A stretch of 64,000 nucleotides of DNA, taken from contig JANATF010000001.1 in NCBI GenBank assembly GCA_029449245.1, forward strand, positions 1,922,001 to 1,986,000, read 5' to 3'. The position numbers and the translations under genes are program-made. Under the pieces are notes generated by a model that worked only from the letters and a program-made list of their open reading frames with translations, was not told the DNA's origin and searched no databases. This document shows positions 1 through 11,100 of the stretch, in pieces (within the stretch, counting starts at the first letter, position 1; the number at the start of each line of letters is the position of its first letter). The stretch comes from Mortierella alpina. Its lineage: Eukaryota; Mortierellomycota; Mortierellomycetes; Mortierellales; Mortierellaceae.

Positions 1-1
1 A

Positions 2-97
2 GGGAAGCAACCTGTGCGACCTCGATCGCAGGTAGACGACAGTAACGAGGTGGAAAGCGGTGGCAAGCGCAAGAGAGTCCGTATATGTGACATATAA
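2..97 (+). CDS. possible C-terminal end of a gene entering from the left
   Basis: An open frame enters at base 2 and stops at TAA 95-97. The peptide of about 31 residues is polar and ends with a basic cluster (GGKRKRVRIC) that could be a nuclear localisation signal. No domain is recognised and there is no start in the window. It could equally be a chance frame. Low confidence. Confidence 0.2.
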   Translation, partial: GKQPVRPRSQVDDSNEVESGGKRKRVRICDI

Positions 98-1661
98 CGG
101 CTCTACCTGTAGCACCACCTTCTGCAACATTACCAATATTACACTACCTTCACAGCAGCAATAGCTATCATCACGACTACGCGCAGAAGCAGCAACACCA
201 CTGTTATCATCGCCACCTGCATAAGCAGCACCTCGGTCGGATCTACAGTAACTTGAGCCAGGATTAGCAATAGAGAGGAGACGGACGCTGTTTTTGAGTC
301 CCAACAAGCGCGAAGCGTCAACCTTACACCTATCGATCCGAGAGGCGTATGACATGTACCGAAAAAATTGGGTTGTGTGCGATTATAGCTTGCCAGTGCC
401 TGTTCTTCTGACACAATGCTCAGGCATCGAAAGGCATCGAACGACGACCAATATTATGTTTTTGCTTGTTACGCTGATGTAGGCTTGCTGCGAGCGACAT
501 CATTATAGGGACTATCAAGGGATGAATGCTCGGGCTGCTCGATATTTCAAAGAGATTATAGGAGAGCCGGATCCTGACATACAGCCTTTGCGAAGACAGA
601 ACGTCCGAAAGGATGGGCTTGGGGGCTATGTATGCCCGAGACCATGGATTTTTATGTTGAGGCTGTCGTTTATCAATGGAACGAAGGGCAGGTGCAGGAC
701 CGCCGAATCAACCAGGGCCAGGAGCAGAGGCAAACGCTCGTAAAATAGCTAAGCCGTGTATTGATGTATACAAACGGAAGATCTATGGAATTGAAACTGT
801 GAAACTGCGGAATAGTTATCGGTGGCCGGCCGAAGTAGTTGTATGGTGCTATGGTTAGTTATTGACAGCCGTTCGGGCAGACTTTTTATTAGGTGGCCTC
901 ACAATGGCAGCCAAGTTCCGTGGACTCAGGACCACAGAGGGTTATCATAGACAAGGCATACTGGACACTCAACCACTTCAAGTGGGACAAGTCAACCCCG
1001 CCATAAGCTGAAAGGACTCCTGCAGGGACAGAGTGAACACATCATGGATCCACTTCATGATGTGGCGAGGGGAACATACGCAGATGGCAAGACTACAGGA
1101 CCTCGCTTTCCACCAATTCTAATTCAGTGATGATACAGGGTAGCTCACTTTGGGTACTGTTCTCATCATACTCCAAGGCAAGACGAATGCCGATGGAAAG
1201 CTATTTTATGGCGTGGTTGTGAAAAACAGAGATGTCTAATGGGATCGTTTTACTTGTTCGAAGTGATATTGCATGCAGCATCCGTGCTCTTGCTTCTGGA
1301 AATGAACTTCCGTGACTTGTGCGACGTGAGCTTGTACCCCTCGCCCTCCCGCTGAGGGTGGAAGACAAAGAAGGCAACCAGTTGAGCAATGTTTGTGCGA
1401 GTGTTGCTTCTCTGTACCACACCTAAGAAAATGCCGCCCTCTGGACACTCCAGGCATGTCGTGGACTGGGGTCGTTGGGTGGCACCGTGAATAGAACAAG
1501 GCTGGATGAAAGGCCGCCTTGCAACACTCACTCTTTTGGCCCCCTCTCATTTTCACGCTTACCCGACCCGCGACCACACAAGGCGATTCCTTTCACCTCC
1601 ATTCATCTTGATTCATCTCAGCACCACCGCTTCGTCGGCTCATCAAGATCAATCCTTGACA
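98..1661. other. no supported gene; relic-like peptide near 520-750
   Basis: No gene is recognised. Two short frames overlap near 522-750: one starts at ATG 522 (MNARAARYFKEII) and another around 629 reads MPETMDFYVEAVVYQW to a stop at about 748. Their charge-rich composition suggests one broken coding piece with a frame change, but I cannot name a family. The stretch just before 1662 is C/T-rich and is probably the leader of the next gene. Confidence 0.3.
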
Positions 1662-3573
1662 ATGTCCAATCACCCATCTCAGCCTCCTCCCGTCAGCGAT
1701 GGCAAGACGCCACACGTTTTGATTGTCGGAGCAGGTCTCGCCGGCCTTCTCCTGGCCATCCTCCTCGACCATGCCAAGATCCCCTATGAGATTTATGAAC
1801 GCGCAAATGAAATCAAGCCCCTTGGTAGGAAAACCCGTGCTGGCACTCCGCGTCGTCCCCGCCCCTGTCTGAAATGCACGTATTCATCCTGATAAGGTGC
1901 CTTTTACACTTCAGGCGCCCTCATGAGTCTCAACGCCAGCATTCTCACTGCGCTTGATCAATTGGGCCTGCTGGAGGAACTGGAGAAGGTTTCCCTTCCA
2001 AACAACAAGATGACTTTCTACAGCGACGATCTGAATGTTATCGGTGCTTTTGAAGTTACGAACGAGAAGGAGATTCTGGGCTACGACCGAATTGCCTTTT
2101 CTCGACCAAAGCTCTATGACCTGCTCGCCTCAAAGATTTCACCTGAAAAATTCCATTTCGGCAAGAAAGTCATGTCCGTTGCCCAGAATAAGGATGGGGT
2201 CATGATCCGCTGCAGCGATGGCACGACCTATCACGGCGATATTCTCGTGGGTGCTGACGGTGCCTACAGCGGCGTCCGCCAAGGTCTGTACAAATTGCTT
2301 CAGCAGGAGGATAAGCTGCTTCAGTCCGACTCTATGGAGTTGAGCAAAGGTTTCATCTGCATGGTTGGAACAACAGACCCTTTGGACCCTGCCAAATACC
2401 CTGGTCTTAACGACCCGCGGTCTAATGCGTATCAGGTCATCGGCAAAGGTTCTCAGTACACGGTACGTGAAAGCATGACTAAATTGGAAGCGAAACGCGA
2501 AATATGAGACACGAAACTTGGCTTTTATTACGTATAGCAAAAAACTCAGTCCCTCCTATCCATCCTATGTCATCAATAGTGGAGTGCCTTCTCCGTTCCT
2601 GAAAATAAGATATGCTGGAACGTGGTCGTGCAGTTAACTTCAATGCAGCATGAAGACGAGAGGTTCAGAAACTCAGAGTGGGGCCCAGAATCCAATGAAG
2701 CTTTGATCAAAGAGGTGGAGAACTTCAAGACCCCCTACAACTGCACCATGGGTGATTTGATTGCGCAGACACCAAGGGAGAGAATTTCCAAGTACTGTAC
2801 AAAGGCTCTACCATAACCAAACATAGATTGGAAGTGTGAATGAATGGAATGGCTGACATATATGTATTTTGTAATCTTGTTTTTATTAGGGTCTTCTTGG
2901 AGGACAAGTTGTTCGAGACCTGGCATTCGGGAAGAACTGTCCTCATCGGAGATGCGGCTCACAAAGTACAGTATACTGACTTTTGGCCGCGTAGTGTCCT
3001 CATAGAAATTCCGCACAAGACGCAGCCTGCATGCTGATTCAGACTTTGGGTTCTCAACAGTTGCTTCCCAGTGCGGGTCAAGGTGCCGTGACAGCTATGC
3101 AGGACTCTGTTGTCCTAGCAAACTGTCTTTACGAGCTGGAGTCATTAGACTGTGCAGATATAATGGCGGCGCTACAAGATTTCAAGGATCAACGCTATCC
3201 TCACGTCAAAGAGCAATACGATGCCAGCAAAATGAACGCGAAAATTGTCTATGGCCAGGTCGGTGTTGTTAATTGCGGTATGGCAATAGTTTACGTGCGT
3301 CTGCTCCTTGGAAAATTAACACTATCAAGACTTTTTCGGTCTGCCTATGATTAGACCTTCCTTGAGCGTGTCATTCGCCATGTTGTTTTCAACTACATGC
3401 CAAAGTCTGTGCAGATGAAGAACGTGTCCAAAGGAACCGCCAACCGACCGCAAGCTTCTTTCTTGCCGTTAGTTCCGAAACGTGGCACATGTCCCATCAT
3501 GCCTCAGAAGCCTTCGAAAAGATATTTGGAAGAACAAGAAAAGGCGAAAATGGCCACTGCGACTGCTGTCTAG
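1662..3573 (+). CDS. FAD-dependent monooxygenase (six exons)
   Basis: This is a flavoprotein monooxygenase of the FAD-binding-3 / UbiH-like type, which hydroxylates an unknown substrate with NAD(P)H and oxygen. Exons are 1662-1824, 1915-2462, 2580-2791, 2890-2965, 3061-3258 and 3355-3573; all introns are GT-AG and the 1416 nt close in frame as 471 residues. The Rossmann dinucleotide motif GAGLAG is at residues 23-28, followed by an acidic residue at the end of the second strand (YERA). The mid-protein motif GADGAYSGVR is near residue 168. The C-terminal FAD ribityl motif GDAAHK is followed by LPSAGQG. The tail is basic and proline-rich (PQKPSKR). No membrane segment or targeting signal is evident. 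The gene at 20084 belongs to the same family. Substrate and pathway cannot be told; no biosynthetic cluster is visible around it. Confidence 0.9.
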
Positions 3574-3988
3574 TGTGCCCTTACCATACATCCAAGCAGA
3601 AAGACGGAGTTTTGGTGAGTTATTTAGCACACATAGTTAGTCTAGAGTCGCCGAGTGCATTTCAGTAGATGGGTTACACAGTGTTTCCAACTCTAGGGCG
3701 AGAGAAACCATGAATGCAACGTTTTTGCGATGAGCTGCATACCATGTTCCGCAGTAGAGAAGCGGCAGCAGCGCTGCTCGATAGCCAACCGTGTAAGTTA
3801 GAACCGCAAACATATTTAAAGACGCAACGCGGCACAGCTGATGCACTGGCACTTATGGCTTTATGTATCGATGCTCGAAGTGGAGCGGAGCAGCAATTAT
3901 TCAGGAATGATGGAAAAGAATGAAATTGCTTGTCTTCATTTCCGCAACTAATATTACGGATGCTTCTTTGGCTTTGCCTCCACAGCAT
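3574..3988. other. convergent intergenic region
   Basis: This stretch lies between the 3' ends of the convergent monooxygenase (+) and thioredoxin-like (-) genes. I see no gene, repeat or RNA in it. Confidence 0.5.
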
Positions 3989-4547
3989 CTACAACAGGCC
4001 TGTGACCAAGCCTTCGAGCTCTGCACTGTTGCCAGTTGATTGTCGCTCTTTTCCATTGATATAAGCCGTGTATCGTATCATGGTCGTTGGCAGAACCTCA
4101 ATCTTGCCTCCAAACTCATAGAACTCTGCGTAGTTCACCAGCACAAAAGGAATTGTAGTAATGTTGCCCTTTTCAAGTGCGCGGGCGCAGACGTGCATCT
4201 TGTGCTCGGCTATTTTACCCCATCTGGAATGATGATAGAGAGGCCGTTACGACGATATTAATAACTGAAAGAGCAGCACAGCCAATTCGTCTTGATGAGA
4301 CTTAAAAATAGGCGAGCACATCAGCTGGTGGCCCATTGTGCATGGTAAGGCGCAGCTTGACGACGCTGCCTCACATGCGCAATCGACATCAAAGAAAGAC
4401 AGCGAAGATTGAAGGGAATGCTGGAGGTACTTACGGCATCGCATAGCTGTAGTAGAGGACAATGACCTTCTGACTCCGGGCGAGGATTTCGTCGAGCTCT
4501 TCCTGAGACTTGCAAACAATAATAATCGAGGCTACTTGGGGGGCCAT
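3989..4547 (-). CDS. thioredoxin-like protein lacking the CxxC active site
   Basis: Two exons, 4547-4435 and 4223-3989, are joined by a GTAAGT...CAG intron and close in frame as 115 residues, the usual length of a thioredoxin fold. The order fits the fold: an N-terminal helix (SQEELDEILARSQ), a central strand ending in VIVLYYSY, a helix where the active site should be, and strand-cis-proline-strand (EVLPT followed by YINGKERQS). Where thioredoxins carry W-C-G-P-C, this protein reads Y-A-M-P-W, so both redox cysteines are missing and it cannot be a classical disulfide reductase. Retention of the fold suggests a binding or regulatory role, or relaxed selection. The intron choice was made because only this one restores the fold and phase. 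The family call is by pattern only. Confidence 0.6.
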
Positions 4548-5772
4548 TTTTGTTTGTTCGATATAATTCGCCTTTAGGGAAAGTATTACGGTGGTGTTGT
4601 AACGTAAATGTTGTTGGAGGGAAGCACGGGTGGCGATGGCGGTGATTGTGAAAGGCGAAGGTGGCAGGAAAATGGAACTATGCGAAAGGCTAAGAGAAGG
4701 AGAGCCAGCGAAGCAAAAGACAGCCGGTAGCAATGGACGGTTTAAGGTAAAAATGAAACTGACGAGAGTAGCAAGGAGTGAAGCTTTTATATCCTCGTTC
4801 AGATCAAGAAGTATTTAGGTCGTGTGGAGCATCGCATGCTCCCTAGCGGTGGCTCTCTATTATCTAACACTGGACACGCATGCACAGACACATAGCCGTC
4901 CACAGCACCGTTCTTATCAAGACCCTTTCGGCATCGTATATCCTGGTCTTCCAATGTGCATGCATATACGTTATAGCTTCTAATTGCCTCCGTACTCCTT
5001 GATTCCTCGCATTAACATGCTGCAGTGCTCGAAAGATCAACGTACTGGCTGCATCACTTTAGCGACAACGAAAATCGGGTTGGAAAGAGCAAAACATACA
5101 AAAGGCAAGGATGTGTTGACGAAAGTGCAGCGGCTCCTTGCTTCACATAATCAGCTCGACGAAAAAAAGGAGTTTCGTCTTTGTCATCTTTGCTCAAACG
5201 TCTGATCGTAATCTCCATTTTCTGTGACATCCCTCCCCTGAATCGCTCTTCCTCACGGATCATAATGGTTGGCAGGCCTCCTTCCGTTTGCTCAAGAAAC
5301 TCTTGAGCCAGAGAAGCATCCCAAGAATATTCTAAAGGTCTCTTTCCTCTCCTTTGGATTCTCGGCTATTTGAATATCTGTGAAGGCACCTTTGATGCCG
5401 CAGAAGGCTTAGTTACTCATAAAGAGGCCGAGAGTCGTAGCCGAAGTCTTGTGGACACCAACTCGCTCTGCTGGCAGCCCTCCGGTCGGCGCCCAAGTGC
5501 TATATGACTCCCTTCCTAAAACCTGGTACCCGAAACAGCATAGCGAGGCCTAGATCCTCAACTAAACGTCACATCCTGACTTTATGGCTCGTCCCATGAA
5601 TGGCGATGAAGTTTGAAGGCGCCTCCTCAATTATCAGTCGCACAATTTGTAGTCAGTCACTCAATGGACATCCCCGCAAATTGTCATGATCACCAGCGTT
5701 GCTATCAGATAAAATGTTATAAGGTTGCTATTTTTTGAACTATGCTGCAGGGAAGCCATTGCCTATCTTCAG
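4548..5772. other. intergenic region without recognised gene
   Basis: About 1.2 kb with only short frames of biased composition on both strands. No domain, RNA gene or repeat is recognised. The stretch next to 4547 is the likely promoter and leader of the thioredoxin-like gene. Confidence 0.4.
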
Positions 5773-6814
5773 TCATTCACTACCACCGAAAATGGCAAAC
5801 GCATTTTTCATGGCGTTGAGGAACGAAACCATTTGGTTCAGCAAGCGCTCTAGCAAGTTGATACGTAGAAGATCTACATATATTAATATGTCAACATTGT
5901 CGCGCAAATACTCGTCATCGTCACCTTATTTCAGGGCTGAGTGCAGTCATTACCTTGTTCTTTTTCTTGACACCGTATTTCACTTAGACTGGATTTCATC
6001 AAGTCATCGATCTGAGCGTATTGGCGGGACAGAAATTCAGAGAAGATGAATTGAAGCTCCATATTGAGTCGGTCGAGACCATGAGCGATGTCTTTCTCGA
6101 AGTGGATGAGTTGTGGAATATTAATACAATTGCCTTTTGCGTTTTTTTTATTGGTGGCACATATTCGACATCAGATACTGAGACTGAGTTACCATGAAAG
6201 CCTTGGACCGTTTTATCTTGATGTTCCTGTAGTATTCCCTCCAAGGGCCGTGCGTCGAACGGTTCAGTCTTGACTAAGGAAAGGGTAGGCAGTCTACTGG
6301 GAAGTAGGGGTGAAAGGCCACCATTCGAAGGCGTCCTTGGCTGTATATACCCAAGCGGCTGAGCGGGGCCGGTCCTTGCGGTGGCACAGCAGTCCACGAC
6401 AGCGCTCAAGTCAGTATTCGTGACTTCCGTGTTAGGAGCGCCGGTCATTCCGTCGTCTCCACTGCCTGATATGATGTTTCTTGATTCTAAAAGACTCTGC
6501 TGAGGACAACTGACCGTATGCTGTGGTCGGAGATCGTGATTTTCATCATCAAAGATCGATCCAGCGGGGGCACATGCAGCTGTGAGGTTCTTTGGCGAGG
6601 CCTTTTCAAAGTTATCGCTGGCCCTGGCTGGATCCTGTGATGCCGGCAAAGTTGATTGGTGGCATAGGACAACATCCATGCCTTTTTTTGGTGTTGCTAG
6701 GTGCAGCGGCTCTGGTTTGTCATCGATTAGGAGGTTGAAATCGCTGGTGCTACAGACATTGCCGATATCGTTGCCATCGCCTTCCGTGGTAGAGGACTGG
6801 ATAGCGTTAGCCAT
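5773..6814 (-). CDS. hypothetical protein, disordered N-terminus and helical C-terminus
   Basis: Three exons, 6814-6193, 6133-5954 and 5873-5773, are joined by GT-AG introns of 59 and 80 nt; 903 nt close exactly as 300 residues. Residues 1 to about 205 are rich in Ser, Thr, Pro, Asp and Gly and look disordered. Residues about 208 to 300 are helix-forming with heptad-like leucine, isoleucine and phenylalanine spacing (LDRLNMELQFIFSEF, then LLERLLNQMVSFLNAM) and could form a coiled coil or bundle. I recognise no family. The unspliced frame runs on through the first intron to a stop near 5999, but its tail shows no such pattern, so splicing is preferred. The start ATG at 6814 lies 311 bp from the divergent gene at 7126. 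Confidence 0.65.
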
Positions 6815-7125
6815 GGCACAATCAATATGAAATTACAAGGCAGGCAGTTGCCAAGAGAAACGGTGGCAAACAAGAGGCACGCAGGGTAGCCCCTCGGTTT
6901 GGCTTTTTCAAATCCAGGGGCGCTTAAGGTCACGCCGATGTTCTTAATCGCTTCAAAGAAAGCGATCGGGGACATCCAAAGTCCAAACTCCAAAAAGTTC
7001 ACATGCATGGACCCACAATTCATGCGTTTACTTTAGCACCCTTTTCTCACGCACACTTGACTTCTCCCACCACGCACATCTTTCCCACAGCGCACTTCCC
7101 TCTACCTTCCATATCGCACCTCATC
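6815..7125. promoter_or_regulatory. divergent intergenic region (likely shared promoter)
   Basis: This lies between head-to-head starts at 6814 (-) and 7126 (+). The side facing 7126 is C/T-rich with repeated CCCAC and CGCAC stretches, the usual look of leaders in this window. No specific binding site is recognised. Confidence 0.4.
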
Positions 7126-7605
7126 ATGAACGTTGCCTTCTCTTCCATTGTTCGAGAGACGATCGCCGAGAACGGCACAACCCACTCGCGACTGGTGTCT
7201 GTTTTTGAGAACCATGTCAAGCAGCATGGAGCTTCGCCTTCCCTGCCTCAGTTGTTTGACTGTGCCCGCGAAGAAGCCTCCAGTGATCATGACAGAGCTG
7301 TGGTATTGACTGCCTGTTTTACTCTGTTTAGCTCCCCCGGTTGAACTTTCGCATGACCTGTAAACATGATGGTATGAAGCTAAACTGCTTCTTTCTTGTA
7401 ATCGTAGATTACTTGGTTAGAATCGGCTGTTATTGCCTCCGATAGCCAGGGTGGTAGTCACCTTCTGAAACACCACCACAATCATGACGATCACCAGGCT
7501 GGAGGAAAGCAGTGTTTTCGAGGCTCTAAACCCAATGTGACTCAAGCATTTTCACTATTATTATGGGTTACACAAATTCCAAGTACTACACTGGTAGTCT
7601 GGTAG
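7126..7605 (+). CDS. small hypothetical protein (two exons, tentative)
   Basis: Exon 7126-7302 and exon 7408-7605 join through a 105-nt GT-AG intron and close as 124 residues. The first exon reads as an amphipathic start (MNVAFSSIVRETIAENG) and the second continues ITWLESAVIASDSQGG, then a His-rich stretch HHHNHDDHQAGG. The donor GTATTG is weak; without splicing the first frame stops at 7344 (72 residues). No family is recognised. The leader before 7126 is C/T-rich, like that of other genes here. Confidence 0.4.
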
Positions 7606-8172
7606 TTGTGGCGACTAGAGCACTTGAACAGAAGATATAGCTGGAACGTCTCCTCTGCTTCCTCCAGCATCTTGAAAGAGCAAACTTGCATACCGCCGTG
7701 GCATCTAGTCAATCATTGACGTCCACGCCAGCTGCTAGGATGTCGTTCATCTAGAGTCTATGCAAGACGTTGTTTGATAAATGATGATGATAACCAATGG
7801 CTGGACACTGCTCGCTGATCGCTCCTCTTTTTTCTCTCGCCTGCCTTTTTCTCTCTTTCTCTTTTTCTCTCATTCTCTTTGGCAGTTTTCTCCACCTCCC
7901 ATCCTCCTTCAGTCTTGTCTTCACCCTGCCAGCCACTTCATCTGCCTCACTCTCTCCCCTCCTACTTTGTCATTCTCCGCGGCTCAGTCTGTTCAGCCTC
8001 CTCCACTGTCTTCTCCTATCTGCTTCCTGCATCCTCCTATATCCTTGACTATTCTCTGCTCCTTCTCCTCTTTACATCTATCTCGCTTTCTTTCTGCCTA
8101 TCTCGCTTTCCGCTCTGCTTTCCTCTCTGCTTTCCGCTCTGCTTTCCTACTCTCATCGCCTACTGCTTCATT
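7606..8172. promoter_or_regulatory. upstream region with CCAAT box and long pyrimidine-rich leader
   Basis: A CCAAT pentamer is at 7794-7798. From about 7820 to 8172 the + strand is strongly C/T-rich with many TCTCTTTC-type repeats, including a tandem run of TTTCCGCTCTGC-like units around 8100-8150, directly before the ATG at 8173. This is the likely promoter and leader of the XPG-Fanzor gene. Open frames in it are composition artefacts. Confidence 0.45.
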
Positions 8173-11100
8173 ATGGGTGTAGAAGGAACTTGGCCATTCC
8201 TGCGCAAAAAAGGGTACGAGCCTTTCTGCCTTAACACCACGATAATGCTCAGCCCATCCACACCTCCTGTACCATACACAATACATGTCGATGTCCTCGG
8301 GTCCTATTTCCTCTCCATTCGGAATGCATACACGTCATGCTCCTGGGAGGTCGCACATGGTGTTATCGAGCGGCAGATTGAAAAGGTTGGCGCAAAGACG
8401 AATATGGTCCTCTACATCGACGGAGAGCCCGCAGAAGAGAAAGACCCTATCATAGCAAAGCGAGAGAAGCGGCGCCAGGAGGCTTTGAAGTCCACGGTTG
8501 ACAAGCTCCAGGTGCTTGAACAGCGCGTGAATGACGGTCTCCGCGTGCGCAAGCGCCATTTCACGGACATCACAAAGGGCTTGCGGTCGGCATTTTATTG
8601 GGGCATGGATGCACGACGGGAATTTGGCACATATATGCTTGAACGCGGGTGGGTGGGTGGTGTTCTGCCCAACAGAGGCCGATCTATCCATAGGCCGAGC
8701 ATGCCAGCCTACAGACATCGTGCTCTCACGGGACAGCGACATGCTATTCTACGCCAGCATCCGAACCATCTGGCGGCCAATATCGAAGGGAAAGATTCTG
8801 GTATACGATCTCAACAAGGTCATGGTCACGCTGGGGATGAATAGGACACAGCTGACAGTACTGGGAATGGTTTCGGCGAATGACTACAACCGAAATATCA
8901 AGCGCCTCGGGAGTGCCACCAACTACAGCATAATCAAGGAGCTTGCAGGACACGGTAAGCCTAACCAACTCATGGTATATGGAGTCATGGTACGAGCATG
9001 CCAAACGTTTCTCATTCTAGTTGTTACCTATTCAGATCCCGGCACAATGCTTAATAGCTGTTTTGCGGCATAAACAGGTAGTTCTCAGAAACACTACCGA
9101 GGAAACCTTTGCTGCCTCGCGCAAAGTTTTCGTGGAGCTCTCGCAGACCATTCTAGAGCCGGTACCGGTCCCTTCTCCCTGCTCGTTGACGTACGAGAGC
9201 CTCCACGAACAATTCCGAGCAACTTCACGGAGGTACTCTCAGCGAGAGAAGGAGAGGTAAGAATCGTTTTTTTACTTTCGCTCTCAGTAACCGCTACTCG
9301 TATTTTACCTGATGCTTAATATGGCTTAATTTTCTACAGACCTAGTGAGGTACACACGGAGATATTGAATCTGCAGGGCCCTGGAAAGGTCCATAACAAG
9401 TACAGGACTATTGTGGGCCCTCCCGGGGAGAACAATGGGCATGAGCCAAGGGCACGACCCAGATACTCGGCCAAGACCCGTCACCGCCGAATTGAGTGGC
9501 CGGCTCCTGCATCGATGAAACGATATAAGTGGAAACCTCATGTCCAAAAGCTCGACTCCCTTCCCAAGCAGAATCCGCAGAATGATAGAGCCAAGCGCAA
9601 ACGAAAAAAGAGGAAGACCACTCCGGTGCAGATCGAGGACATGACAAAGCAGCAGTTGGTCAGAGCAATGGACAAGGAGCATCCGATCGTTACCTTGACG
9701 GTCGGTACACTCAAGGCCAATGTGACGCGAGCTGCTGGCGATGATGCGGTAGTCGCTGAGGAGGTGGCGCGGACCCTTCAGGAGGTGATACTTATCGTCA
9801 GAGCCTGCAAAATTCAAGTTCAGCTCCTAATCGGCAGGTTTATCCAGGTTATAACAAAGCAGGAACGACCACCATCCCAAGAGGAGCGGGACATACTGAA
9901 CATCATTTGCCCTCCAATGAGAAAAGCAACTGAGGAAGATGGGGACGAGGATGACGACGAGGACGAGGACGGCGGCTCGGCTCAGGATCAGGGGCGATTT
10001 CTTTCAATGCTCTTGAGGCACGTCTATTCAAGAGACCGCTTGACTAGCACAAAGCTCGGGAAGCTAGCTAGTGCACTGGTGACAAGGTGCCCGCTTCCTG
10101 AATCAATGTTAGAAAAAACATGCCCAGGAATGGCCATGTTCGACTCCACAGGAAGCCAGTTGGCGACTGAGATCAAGAGCCACTTTAGGCGAGGATGCCA
10201 AGATATTATCGAGAAGGTATAAATGCTTCATGTACAATAGTGGACTTTTGTCCGTGGAATGGTATTAGTGGTATCTAACTGTATTTTGAACTTACTGTCC
10301 TTTAACCAGCTAGCACCCAAGGTCAAAAAAGGCCTACTCGCGCAGGATCAGTTGGAAATCGATTACAGCGAGCCAACAATCGTGAGCTTTGTGCGCCTCA
10401 ACAGATTGCTTGAGAACCCTCGCAAGGTGTTGCCTGTTTCGACTGCAGCGCCATCCTTTGTCTCTTTCTCAGAACGAGAGCTTCTGCCTCTGCTTTGGAA
10501 GAGCGATGCCATCAGAGCGAAGCTCGTGGATATGTCAGGGAAGCCGGATATGAATCTAAAGTTCATGGAGTGGTGGCTCATGGAACAGGAGCCAGGACGT
10601 TTGACTTCAGAACTGCTCACGACTGTCGGGAGAGGCCGGCTAGGGCGCGGGAAGCAGGAAATCAACCCTACCGGGTATCAGCGAACCACCACCGTCTGGT
10701 CCTTTCGACAGGTGCGCGCTCATTTAGAAGCCATCAGGAAGGAAGGCTTCGATGCTACAGAGTATACCGAGAAAGGGTACGTCTTGCGTGGCGGGATATC
10801 CACGGACGGGTTTCGATTACACGTTCTCGCTCACAAATTGAAGGAGTTGCAAGGAGTTCGTTTTCGGAGAATGGTTATACCATCGCGGTTGACATCAACG
10901 GTGGGAGGTACGAAAGACTATCTCACAGAAGTCAGGAATGTTATCAAGACGGTCGACGACGTAGCGCGACTATGGCAATGTGATCCAAGAGACATCAAGA
11001 TAGTCGGAATCGATCTAGGTCAGGCCTGCGTATTCGGCGCCAGTGCGCTCCTTCCAGGATCCAACCCTGCACAGGCAGCACAGCACATGTTGAAAGGCAA

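Noticed and set aside
7781-8182. Leu/Ser/Phe-rich open frames (up to 321 residues when joined to the XPG part)
   Set aside because: They are translations of the C/T-rich leader. The XPG-N start is at ATG 8173 (MGVEGTW).
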